Assembly: GCA_030018505.1 (NCBI GenBank)
Contig: JASEHO010000038.1
Location: 1 to 12,140, forward strand
Source: a bacterium
GTDB taxonomy: Bacteria; UBA9089; UBA9088; JAGUXG01
Length of the DNA: 12,140 nucleotides
Reading direction: 5' to 3'
Every line of letters starts with the position of its first letter. The first letter of the stretch is position 1. The notes below the pieces were generated by a model. That model ran no database searches and was not told the origin of the DNA. It saw nothing but the letters and a program-made list of their open reading frames with translations. Made by a program: the position numbers and the translations under genes. Below, one piece after another: positions 1-5,803 of this stretch.

Positions 1-73
1 CTCATTGATAATTTTGCAATGAATTCCCTTTTTACCTGGTTGTTGCTTCACTTCATTCTCGGTAAATAGTTAC
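1..73 (-). repeat. Inverted-repeat (MITE-like) element, copy D, cut by the window edge
   Basis: Read on the minus strand it starts GTAACTATTTACC at 73 and runs into the AATTCATTGCAAAATTATCAA core shared with the copies at 2345, 6424 and 10546. Only the first 73 bases of the element are in the window, so its other end and any target duplication cannot be seen. It lies in the opposite orientation to the copy at 2345, so the tsaD operon sits between inverted copies. Its first bases also form the end of the neighbouring hydrolase gene. Confidence 0.85.
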
Positions 74-786
74 AGAAAAGCCAAAAGATGTCTTGAAAAT
101 TCAGGAAACCTATCAAGATACGAAAAATGACCTGCATCTTTTAGGATGACAAGCTCAGAGCCTATTATCTCCTTATTCATTATCCTGGCTGAGGATATTG
201 GCACATCCCTGTCATTCTCTCCCCAGATAAGAAGTGTAGGTTGGTTGATTTTAGAAAGAAGGGGTTTTAAGTTGTGGTTCACCACCTTTACCAGAGTTTG
301 CCTTAATATGCCTGCCTCTTTCCAGTCTTTTGAGCCTATTAACTCATAAATCTTGGGCTTTAGAGATTCAATCTTACCTAAAGTCTTTACCAGAAGGAGC
401 TTTATCCAATATAGTGGTGGTCTCCTTCTTATCCCTGCGGCATTGACTAAGACAAGCCTGTTTATAAGCTCAGGATAGTTTGTTGCCAGAAATATAGCTA
501 TCCTTCCACCAAAAGAATGGGTTACTAAATCTACTCTATCTATGCCTAAGGCAGAAAGAAGATCTTTTGTAAATAAGGCATAATCCTCTATGGAGAAACT
601 TGCAGGCAGGTTTGTTCTTCCAAATCCAGGCAGGTCAATGTTTATGACTGAAAAGCGGTCTTTCAAGAGATTCAAGATGGGTCTCATACTCCCAGAATTC
701 CCTCCCCAGCCGTGTAGAAGCAGAAGAGGTGTGCCCTCTCCAGCCCTTTCGTAGTAACACCTTATATCCCCTACCTCTATGAACAT
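70..786 (-). CDS. Alpha/beta hydrolase fold protein
   Basis: A 238-residue single-domain alpha/beta hydrolase, probably a cytoplasmic esterase or C-C bond hydrolase of the MhpC/BphD-like group; the substrate cannot be told. The oxyanion-hole HGW motif is at residues 25-27 and the nucleophile elbow THSFGG at 89-94 gives Ser91. The usual first Gly of G-x-S-x-G is Thr here. The acid is Asp192 or Asp194 in GENDRDVP, and His220 lies in DAGHFSYLD, so the triad is complete. The start ATG at 786 overlaps the upstream flavodoxin gene by 10 bases, which suggests translational coupling. The last Leu codon and the TAA stop are built from the first bases (GTAA) of the repeat element at 1-73, so the natural C-terminus may have been slightly trimmed. 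Length is near the family norm. Confidence 0.88.
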   Translation of the reverse strand: MFIEVGDIRCYYERAGEGTPLLLLHGWGGNSGSMRPILNLLKDRFSVINIDLPGFGRTNLPASFSIEDYALFTKDLLSALGIDRVDLVTHSFGGRIAIFLATNYPELINRLVLVNAAGIRRRPPLYWIKLLLVKTLGKIESLKPKIYELIGSKDWKEAGILRQTLVKVVNHNLKPLLSKINQPTLLIWGENDRDVPISSARIMNKEIIGSELVILKDAGHFSYLDRFPEFSRHLLAFL

Positions 787-1265
787 AAAGCCCTGGCAAG
801 CTCTGCCACCCTCGCACCTAAAGCCTCTCCTCCTGAAAGGGTCTGGTTGTCTGGACGACCCTGGCAGGCAACACCATAGTGACCACCAACCTTGATTGGG
901 TCGCCAACAACAATCATCCCATAGATAAGCATAGCCTGAAGGATAGAAAGAATAGTTGTCTCCTTTCCGCCGGTCGGATGACCCGAGGTAGCAAAACCAG
1001 CCCCTATTTTTCCTTCCATTCCACCTTCTCTTCGCAGTCCAACGAACCGATCAAACATATCCTTTAGCTCTGCTGACATTGTTCCAAAATAGACAGGAGA
1101 ACCAGCAATGATTCCCTTGGCTTCGACAAAATCTTCCCTTGTTACATTCTTTGCCCTCTTCAATATAGCCTGGCCACCAACAGCATTCACTCCCTTTGCC
1201 ACAGCTTCTGCCAAGATTTCAGTATTCCCGCTATTAGATGTATAAACCACCAATATCTTTATCAT
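777..1265 (-). CDS. Flavodoxin-family / WrbA-like FMN protein
   Basis: A 162-residue flavodoxin-fold protein expected to bind FMN and act in electron transfer or quinone reduction in the cytoplasm. The phosphate-binding loop YTSNSGNTE is at residues 8-16. The second FMN loop GSPVYFGTMS at 55-64 matches the WrbA-type pattern, and a third glycine-rich stretch ATSGHPTGGKE follows at 92-102. The C-terminal part (GGHYGVACQGRPD, 127-139) is the one seen in NAD(P)H:quinone oxidoreductases of this group. It is shorter than classical WrbA (about 200 residues), so I do not assign the symbol. It starts 33 bases after the tsaD stop and overlaps the hydrolase start, as the middle gene of a three-gene operon. 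The Shine-Dalgarno sequence is weak, with only an AAAGA tract directly before ATG. Confidence 0.87.
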   Translation of the reverse strand: MIKILVVYTSNSGNTEILAEAVAKGVNAVGGQAILKRAKNVTREDFVEAKGIIAGSPVYFGTMSAELKDMFDRFVGLRREGGMEGKIGAGFATSGHPTGGKETTILSILQAMLIYGMIVVGDPIKVGGHYGVACQGRPDNQTLSGGEALGARVAELARALCS

Positions 1266-1298
1266 TCTTTGTATTATATATTTTTATCTTCATTTCAG

Positions 1299-2282
1299 TC
1301 AAGGAGAAATCCTTGAGAAAGGGGCAAGATCAAAGGAAGATGCCGGCTGACCTTCTTTTATCTTAAAAAGCAGATTGGCACAAACCATAGCCCCGTTATC
1401 TGTGCAAAGATTCTTTTCTGGCAAGTATAGCACCAAACCCCTCTCTTTTGCCAGAAAAGAGATCTCCTCCCTGAGCCTATTGTTTGCGCAAACCCCACCA
1501 CCAGCAATTATACTTCTTGCTCCTGTCTCTAAGATTGCTTTTTGTGTATTTATAAGAATGTGTGAGACAACTGCTTCTTGAAAGGAAGCGGCAATATCTT
1601 CCTTCCTTCCCTCTTCTTTTAACTGATAATAGACTGCTGTCTTTAGCCCAGAGAAGCTGAAGTCAAGTCTTTTGCTCTTTACCTTCGGGATGGAAAACCT
1701 TATGGCTTTAGCATCCCCTGTTTTGGCTATCTTTTCAATTGCAGGGCCTCCAGGCCAGCCCAAGCCAAGGAGCCTTGCCACCTTATCAAAGGCTTCTCCT
1801 GCGGCATCATCAAGGGTTTTAGCAATTGATCTTCCTGCCCCACATCTTTCTATATAAAATAGCTCAGTATGGCCTCCTGAGACAAGAAGCCCTAAGGCTG
1901 GAAATAGAATTTTCTCCTTTGTAAGGAGTGGAATAGAGAGGTGTGCCTCTAAGTGGTTTATCCCAAAGAACGGTATAGACAGGGAGTAGCTCAATGCCTT
2001 GGCAAAAGATAAGCCAACAAGCAGGGAGCCGATAAGACCTGGTCCATAAGTAACACCGACAGCCTCTAAGTCGTGTTTCGTGATTCCTGCTACTTTTATC
2101 GCTTCATTAAATACTGGAAGGATTTTTTCAATATGTGCCCTTGCTGCCAATTCAGGAAAGACCCCTCCAAATTCCTTATGAATCTCCTCCTGAGACGAGA
2201 CAATGTTTGATAGAATCTTATAATCCTCATCAATAACAGCAATAGATGTCTCATCGCAAGATGTCTCTATCCCTAAAAACAT
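1299..2282 (-). CDS. tsaD: tRNA N6-threonylcarbamoyladenosine transferase TsaD
   Basis: TsaD (Kae1/Gcp) transfers the threonylcarbamoyl group from TC-AMP to A37 of ANN-decoding tRNAs, in complex with TsaB and TsaE. The protein is 327 residues. It opens with MFLGIETSCDETS, the standard family start; carries the metal-binding HxxxH as HLEAH (His110, His114); has the GPGLIGSLLVG nucleotide-site stretch (80-90); and ends with CTDNGAM, giving the third metal ligand Asp295. I chose the ATG at 2282 because GGAGG lies 7 bases upstream at 2290-2294. The open frame extends 8 codons further to 2306, but that ATG has no ribosome binding site and lies outside the family's N-terminus. It is first in the operon with the flavodoxin and hydrolase genes. 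tsaB and tsaE are not in the window. Confidence 0.97.
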   Translation of the reverse strand: MFLGIETSCDETSIAVIDEDYKILSNIVSSQEEIHKEFGGVFPELAARAHIEKILPVFNEAIKVAGITKHDLEAVGVTYGPGLIGSLLVGLSFAKALSYSLSIPFFGINHLEAHLSIPLLTKEKILFPALGLLVSGGHTELFYIERCGAGRSIAKTLDDAAGEAFDKVARLLGLGWPGGPAIEKIAKTGDAKAIRFSIPKVKSKRLDFSFSGLKTAVYYQLKEEGRKEDIAASFQEAVVSHILINTQKAILETGARSIIAGGGVCANNRLREEISFLAKERGLVLYLPEKNLCTDNGAMVCANLLFKIKEGQPASSFDLAPFSRISP

Positions 2283-2289
2283 ATAGCAT

Positions 2290-2294
2290 CCTCC
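2290..2294 (-). promoter_or_regulatory. Ribosome binding site deciding the tsaD start
   Basis: GGAGG on the minus strand with a 7-base spacer to the ATG at 2282. It excludes the upstream in-frame ATG at 2306. Confidence 0.8.
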
Positions 2295-2299
2295 ATCTC

Positions 2300-2559
2300 T
2301 AAGCATTCAGCTTTTCCGCGGCCAGCTTTTTAGTCAAATAATAGGTAACTATTTACCCATCTAAAAGTGAAGCAACAACCAAGCAATAGAATTCATTGCA
2401 AAATTATCAATTAGCAATTAACTTTTGAAGAAGAGGAATAATTTTAAGATGCTAATTGCTAATTTTACATTTTACATTGAACTTTACTCGGTTACTTCAG
2501 ATGGGTAAAGTGTTACAATCTTTCGTAGCTAACTGCTTAAGCTGACGGCTGAATGCTTA
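2300..2559. repeat. Outer inverted repeat TAAGCATTCAGC / GCTGAATGCTTA flanking copy A
   Basis: TAAGCATTCAGC at 2300-2311 has a perfect 12-bp inverted partner at 2548-2559, and weaker complementarity continues inwards (AGCTT, TAG). Together with the TIR element nested inside (2345-2516), this makes the whole tsaD-sensor intergenic region a potential foldback. The outer repeat may be an older palindromic element into which copy A inserted. No function can be read from it. Confidence 0.5.
2345..2516 (+). repeat. Inverted-repeat (MITE-like) element, copy A
   Basis: A 172-bp non-coding element. The left end GTAACTATTTACCCATCT and the right end, read in reverse complement as GTAACACTTTACCCATCT, form imperfect terminal inverted repeats. 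The interior holds the family core ATTCATTGCAAAATTATCAA, tandem ATTAGCAATT-like units and ACATTTTACATTGAACTTTA. Flanking octamers (AATAATAG and AATCTTTC) do not match, so its target duplication has decayed or been lost. It lies in the divergent region between tsaD and the membrane GAF protein. Confidence 0.85.
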
Positions 2560-2592
2560 CCAAATTATCCTATATTAAGGTCAAAAAGTCAA

Positions 2593-2622
2593 TTGACACA
2601 ATTGACTGAATAATAGTATTAT
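2593..2622 (+). promoter_or_regulatory. Sigma-70-type promoter for the GAF protein, possibly leaderless
   Basis: TTGACA at 2593-2598 and TATTAT at 2617-2622 with an 18-base spacer. The expected transcription start falls at about 2629-2630, on the ATG at 2630, and no Shine-Dalgarno sequence precedes that ATG. AATTGAC is directly repeated at 2591 and 2600, which could be an operator. Inferred from sequence only. Confidence 0.45.
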
Positions 2623-2629
2623 AAAAGCT

Positions 2630-4126
2630 ATGGATTTATCTAAAAGGATGTTTGGGATAGCCAACAAGATACGCTGGCTGATGATTGTTCTCTCCGTCTT
2701 AATCATTCAACTCTTTGATAGAGAAAAAATTACCACTCTTCCTGTCTATATTCCTCTTTTCATCCTTATCATTTATAATATCTCCTCTTACTTTCATAAA
2801 ACCACTTCCTTTAAGGTATGTTATGCTGAAAGTGGCCTTGATACATTCTTTATCACCAGCCTCATCTTTTCAACAGGTGGCATAGAGAGCCCATTCTACC
2901 TCTTCTATCTTCTCATTATTATGTTTGGGGCTTGCTACTATAAAGTTTTGCCAACCCTTCTTTTGTCCTTTGGAATTTCTATAATCTATTTAGTTATCTG
3001 CTTTCTCTCTGGAGAACCTATTGCGGCTTCTCATCTTTTGGTGAGAATCTCTCTTTTTATTGCTACAGCTGGTATGTGCTCCTTTCTTGTAACGGAGACG
3101 AAGATTGCTGAAGATGAGCTTGAAGACCAAAGGCAAAAAGCAAAGATGCTCCAGCCAAAGATTCAAGCTACGCTCTGTGATATTAACCAGGAGACTGATA
3201 GGATAAAAGAGCTTTACGATATATCTCTGAAGATAGAGGAAGCATCTTCTGAGGATGAATGGCTTGTGTTTGCCCTTGACTATGTTATCCATTTTCTACA
3301 CCCGGACCTTGCTCTTGTTTTTCTCTTTAATCCAGGCTCAGGCAGATTAGAGGTAAAGGCGACAAAGGGCGAGGATATAAAATTCCCATCCTTTAGGATT
3401 GGAGAAGGGCTTATTGGTCAAGTGGCTAAAGAAGGAGAGAGTGTTGTCATCGGAGACACATACCTAAAGGCAGAACCTATGTATCTCTTTTTCAAGGAAC
3501 AAAAGATAGTCTCTTTTATTGCCGTACCCTTATTTTTAGAAGGAATAAATGGCGTTCTCTTGTGTGGCTGGCGGGTAAAGAGGAGGCTTGAAGAAAAGGA
3601 TAAAATATTTGTAGAGATGATTAGCAAGATAATAAGCCTCCGCCTTAAAAATGAAAGATTGGATGAAGAGATAACGCGACTTTCTATCTGCGACAAGAGC
3701 ACAGCCCTTTTTGCCTATCCATTCTTTGAAACGAAGCTCAAAGAAGAGTTGGCCAGGAGTATGAGGCTATTTAGACCCCTTTCCTTGATTGTCCTGCGGG
3801 CAGGAAAAGACATCTCTTTGGATGCTCAAAGATTGGGTCTGGTTATTAACTCTCAGACAAGGACAGATGATATGGTCACATATCAGAACAAAACCTTCTT
3901 TATTCTGGCTTTGCGAACAGGTGAGAATAGGATACGAATCCTGGCCAATAGGATACGGGAAGAGATAGAGAAGAATATGGGGATAAAGCCTACGATAGGA
4001 ATAGCCTGTTATCCTGATTCTATAGCAGAAAATCACCTTGGGCTGATAAAAAAGGCTTATGCTGCTTTAGCCTTAGCTGAAAGGAAAGTGGAACGAATGG
4101 CTATTGCCAGTGAGTGTGGGATATAA
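2630..4126 (+). CDS. Membrane-anchored GAF protein with degenerate GGDEF domain
   Basis: A 498-residue putative sensor. Residues 15-155 hold about five to six hydrophobic segments in the inner membrane. A charged, probably helical linker follows (156-205), then a GAF domain at about 205-340 (FRIGEGLIGQVAKEGESVVI, FIAVPLFLEGINGVLLCGWR). The C-terminal part, about 350-490, has diguanylate cyclase architecture: an ARSMRLFRPLSLIVL strand (375-389), RTDDMVTYQNKTFFIL (411-426) and a GIKPTIGIACYP strand (451-462). Where an active enzyme has GGDEF, this protein has QNKTF (419-423), so it should not make cyclic di-GMP and may act as a receptor or scaffold. It stands alone, divergent from tsaD. The start lacks a Shine-Dalgarno sequence but sits where a strong promoter would begin transcription. 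Confidence 0.85.
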   Translation: MDLSKRMFGIANKIRWLMIVLSVLIIQLFDREKITTLPVYIPLFILIIYNISSYFHKTTSFKVCYAESGLDTFFITSLIFSTGGIESPFYLFYLLIIMFGACYYKVLPTLLLSFGISIIYLVICFLSGEPIAASHLLVRISLFIATAGMCSFLVTETKIAEDELEDQRQKAKMLQPKIQATLCDINQETDRIKELYDISLKIEEASSEDEWLVFALDYVIHFLHPDLALVFLFNPGSGRLEVKATKGEDIKFPSFRIGEGLIGQVAKEGESVVIGDTYLKAEPMYLFFKEQKIVSFIAVPLFLEGINGVLLCGWRVKRRLEEKDKIFVEMISKIISLRLKNERLDEEITRLSICDKSTALFAYPFFETKLKEELARSMRLFRPLSLIVLRAGKDISLDAQRLGLVINSQTRTDDMVTYQNKTFFILALRTGENRIRILANRIREEIEKNMGIKPTIGIACYPDSIAENHLGLIKKAYAALALAERKVERMAIASECGI

Positions 4127-4130
4127 ATTT

Positions 4131-4345
4131 GTAACTGTTTACCTAACTGAAGTAAAAACACTGAGACTTGAGTTCACGGAGAATTTCACTAGCAAATTTA
4201 GCATTTATCATTTCAAATTTTCTTTAGATAGCATTAATATCTCTTTCCTCAAATTTGCTTTTGTTAAATTTACAATAAATTTATCTCCGTATCAACTGAA
4301 CACTACCTAAACGATTAACACTTAAATTTATAAACACTTTGTACC
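4131..4345 (+). repeat. Diverged inverted-repeat element, copy E
   Basis: It starts GTAACTGTTTACCTAACTGAAGT, close to the left end of copies A-D, five bases after the GAF gene stop. The interior differs from A-D and folds back on itself: ACGGAGA-AATTT near 4178 faces AAATTT-ATCTCCGT near 4275, and AGCAAATTT faces AAATTTGCTT. The right half (4237-4345) resembles 8825-8925, sharing CTTTCCTCAA, ACACTACCTAAAC and a terminal GTACC. The right end is uncertain. It could be 4321, where flanking octamers ATAAATTT and TTAAATTT match 7/8 but are AT-rich, or about 4345 by comparison with the 8825 copy. A 68-codon open frame here is not a gene. Confidence 0.6.
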
Positions 4346-4587
4346 CACAAAAAAAGCCAGTAGAACCTCTTTTTATTTCAGGGGATTGTGTTCTTGAATG
4401 AATTGTTGCTGGTTTAGTTGAGCATCTGGATTATAATGTACTTCCTACGCTAAAATATTCGGTAAGCTTAACTCAAAAAGGAAGTCTTATGGTTGATGCT
4501 TGGAAACGAGGAGATCAGGAGGCTGCTATAAAAGGGTTTGATACTTCTAATAACTCGCTGCAGCCGACCGCCAAAGGCAGCAGGTGA
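4345..4587 (+). pseudogene. Decayed reading frame upstream of the first attC (possible cassette gene remnant)
   Basis: One frame stays open from about 4345 to a TGA at 4585-4587, broken only by an in-frame TGA at 4399-4401. After that stop it encodes 61 residues of ordinary, protein-like composition, including EHLDYNVLPTLKY, GSLMVDAWKRGD and QEAAIKGFD. It then runs into the attC-like site as SLQPTAKGSR before stopping, as cassette genes often do. No in-frame ATG lies close after the internal stop, and the N-terminus is missing. I do not recognise the family. The likely reading is an eroded last gene of an earlier cassette; chance openness is the alternative. Confidence 0.35.
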
Positions 4588-4602
4588 GCTCTGTCGTTAG
4601 GT
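4548..4602 (+). other. attC-like integron recombination site 1 (short)
   Basis: A 55-bp site. The left core-like AAC is in TAATAAC (4548-4554), followed by CTCGCTGCAGCCGACCGCC. A minimal AAA loop leads to GGCAGCAGGTGAGCTCTGTC and the right core GTTAGGT (4596-4602, fitting GTTRRRY). It shares both arms with sites 2-4 but lacks their variable central part, so it folds into a very short hairpin. The left core fits the RYYYAAC consensus only at its AAC. Confidence 0.75.
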
Positions 4603-4633
4603 TAACTTAATGCAAAGATGGAGGTGACTAACA

Positions 4634-4834
4634 ATGTTAGACTTAAAACAACTGAAACCACAGTATATTACAACCGACTCTGGTGAAAAAACAGCAATTG
4701 TTCTGCCACTTACAGAATTTCGAGAACTTCTTGAAGATATAGAAGATCTTGCGATAGTGGCTGAACGTAGAGATGAACCTACAATCTCACATAAGGAATT
4801 GGTTGGTGAATTGAAGCGAGATGGACTTATATAA
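4634..4834 (+). CDS. RelB/Phd-type antitoxin
   Basis: A 66-residue acidic protein expected to neutralise the downstream RelE-like toxin and repress its own operon. The N-terminal part (LKQLKPQYITTDSGEKTAIV, residues 4-23) resembles the DNA-binding arm of Phd/YefM/RelB-class antitoxins. The LPLTEFRELLEDIEDLAI helix (25-42) follows, and the C-terminal tail (43-66) would wrap the toxin. A good ribosome binding site (GGAGGTGA) precedes the ATG. The gene overlaps the toxin start by 14 bases. It is the first gene of an integron cassette, the usual setting for stabilising toxin-antitoxin modules in cassette arrays. With the toxin frame broken, the antitoxin may now be an orphan. Confidence 0.8.
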   Translation: MLDLKQLKPQYITTDSGEKTAIVLPLTEFRELLEDIEDLAIVAERRDEPTISHKELVGELKRDGLI

Positions 4835-5091
4835 AATCGTATGGAAAAACTCTGCACGAAAAGAACTGAGGAAAATCAAGAGAGAAGTCATCCTAAAAGT
4901 TCTGGAGGCAGTTGAGTCATTGGTCTCGAATCCATTCCCAGCAGGGGTTAGGAAAATCTCTGGCTCTGATTACACTTATCGTATCAGAATAGGTGATTAC
5001 AGAATTGTTTAGAGGTGTCATTTCATCTACTCTTATTATTGAAGTTATACGAGTTGGTCATCGCAAAGATATCTATAAGAAGTTAACCTAA
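4821..5091 (+). pseudogene. RelE/ParE-family toxin, frameshifted
   Basis: RelE-like toxins cleave mRNA on the ribosome (ParE relatives instead target gyrase). The first 63 codons (MDLYKIVWKNSARKELRKIK to YTYRIRIGDYRIV) are a typical RelE N-terminal part, but a TAG follows at 5010-5012. The missing C-terminal strand and catalytic tail continue in the +1 frame from 5017: VISSTLIIEVIRVGHRKDIY, then KKLT and TAA at 5089-5091. That TAA lies inside the attC left core ACCTAAC, as the stops of cassettes B and C lie in theirs, so it is very likely the original stop. A one-base net insertion between 5008 and 5017 explains the break. Without HRxxY the short product should be inactive. An assembly error or recoding remains possible. 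Confidence 0.75.
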
Positions 5092-5254
5092 CCAATCGCT
5101 GCCTGCCTGTGCGTAGCACTTTAGACAGGCACCTGACTGTCAACAGTAAGGATTGTGTGCGGTTTTTCAAAGTTCTGTGCCCTATCAAAGTATAGTGGTC
5201 CTCCAAAATTTTGTGGTGTATACTGTTGGAGGCAGGCAAGCTTAGTCGTTAGGC
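5086..5254 (+). other. attC integron recombination site 2
   Basis: A 169-bp site. The left core ACCTAAC (5086-5092) fits RYYYAAC and the right core GTTAGGC (5248-5254) fits GTTRRRY. Inner arms CAACAG (5141-5146) and CTGTTG (5223-5228) pair. The central part has the GCGGTTTTTCAAAGTTCTGTG block shared with sites 3 and 4, plus a terminal loop arm AGTATA (5189-5194) facing TATACT (5219-5224). A small hairpin (5104-5131) interrupts the left arm. Confidence 0.85.
5104..5131. repeat. Small hairpin inserted in attC 2
   Basis: TGCCTGT (5104-5110) and ACAGGCA (5125-5131) form a 7-bp stem around a 14-base loop. The other three attC sites go directly from CGCTGCA to CCGACC or CCTGACC here, so this stretch is an insertion specific to site 2. 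Confidence 0.6.
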
Positions 5255-5763
5255 TCAAAAAGGAGTAGTTATGGTCAACATCAGCGTTAAATGTAAGCAA
5301 TGTGAAACAGGCATTGATGAAACATCTGATTGTCCCATACTTACTAGAAGACCGTGCCCCAAATGCGGTTCAATGGCACGATCATTCGTGGTGACAAGTT
5401 CTGATAAAATCCAACTTCACGAGTTTATGGAAGGCAAAAAGAAAGATATGAGAAGTCCTTCAAAGAAAAAACTCCGCGTCCATATTCAGCAAGGAGATCA
5501 GATTAATCACGAAACTGGCCAATGGATACTAAAAGAACGGTGCATCGATAAAGATAGCAAACCATCTTGGTACCTTGAATTGATTGTCGATCCTATAACA
5601 GAAGAAATTATACATTATTGTAATGAACCACTATGTGGTCATGTCGGACATGGTTCTGCGAAACAAAAAACTGTCTAATCAATCGCTGCACCTGACCGCC
5701 AACAGCGTGGCGGTTTTGCAAAGTTTTGTGCTCCATTCTGTTGGCAGCAGGTAAGCTCGGTCG
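5249..5763 (+). mobile_element. Integron gene cassette B
   Basis: A single-gene cassette between the predicted cleavage points of attC 2 and attC 3. It starts TTAGGC; its own left core is GTCTAAT (expected GCCTAAC), so it deviates at two positions. Confidence 0.75.
5271..5678 (+). CDS. Cassette-encoded zinc-ribbon hypothetical protein
   Basis: 135 residues, no family I can name. The N-terminus has two CxxC knuckles, C8xxC11 and C29xxC32, 17 residues apart (with a further C21), which should bind one zinc as in a ribbon domain. A basic linker follows (KKKDMRSPSKKKLRVH, 56-71). The C-terminal part contains DPITEEIIHYCNEPL (107-121) and GHVGHGSAK (123-131), an arrangement I associate with uncharacterised small proteins rather than a known enzyme. 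There is no signal peptide or membrane segment. The start is set by AGGAG at 5261-5265, five bases before the ATG. The TAA stop (5676-5678) lies within the attC 3 left core, as is usual when a gene fills its cassette. The function is unknown; nucleic acid binding is only a guess. Confidence 0.75.
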   Translation: MVNISVKCKQCETGIDETSDCPILTRRPCPKCGSMARSFVVTSSDKIQLHEFMEGKKKDMRSPSKKKLRVHIQQGDQINHETGQWILKERCIDKDSKPSWYLELIVDPITEEIIHYCNEPLCGHVGHGSAKQKTV

Positions 5764-5769
5764 TTATAC
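5673..5769 (+). other. attC integron recombination site 3
   Basis: A 97-bp site with left core GTCTAAT (5673-5679; the last C of the consensus is T) and right core GTTATAC (5763-5769). The stem is clear: GCCAACAG (5698-5705) pairs perfectly with CTGTTGGC (5738-5745), and outer arms TCGCTGCACCTGACC and CAGCAGGTAAGCTCGG pair imperfectly with unpaired bases, as integrase-recognised attC hairpins do. The centre contains GGCGGTTTTGCAAAGTTTTG. Confidence 0.87.
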
Positions 5770-5803
5770 TCTTTAATAAGTATATTGGGAGGAGATATCA
5801 AAA

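Larger units (their letters stand above)
4597..5248 (+). mobile_element. Integron gene cassette A (toxin-antitoxin)
   Basis: The segment between the two predicted cleavage points G^TT of attC 1 and attC 2. It carries an antitoxin and toxin pair plus its own attC. The cassette begins TTAGGT, and its own left core ACCTAAC (5086-5092) is the exact complement expected for a circular cassette. This complementarity extends to 13 bp: GTTAGGTTAACTT at 4596-4608 and AAGTTAACCTAAC at 5080-5092. Confidence 0.75.

Noticed and set aside
2283..2306. Eight-codon N-terminal extension of tsaD
   Set aside because: No ribosome binding site for the ATG at 2306; GGAGG sits before 2282, where the conserved family start MFLGIETSCDET begins.
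1..2516. tsaD operon as a composite transposon between inverted copies D and A
   Set aside because: The elements are non-coding, copy A has no matching flanks and copy D is cut by the window; core housekeeping content makes independent insertions more likely.
2990..4036. Minus-strand open frames of 89-100 codons opposite the GAF gene
   Set aside because: Antisense shadows of a well-supported gene, with no domain features or ribosome binding sites.
4104..4310. 68-codon plus-strand open frame after the GAF gene
   Set aside because: It lies almost wholly in foldback repeat E, has biased AT-rich composition and no ribosome binding site.
5003..5019. Programmed +1 frameshift in the toxin gene
   Set aside because: GTT TAG lacks the good slip pairing of the classic CTT TGA site and there is no upstream Shine-Dalgarno-like stimulator, so simple mutation or error is preferred.
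5045..5239. 64-codon minus-strand open frame over attC 2
   Set aside because: It lies within a palindromic recombination site and is open by chance.
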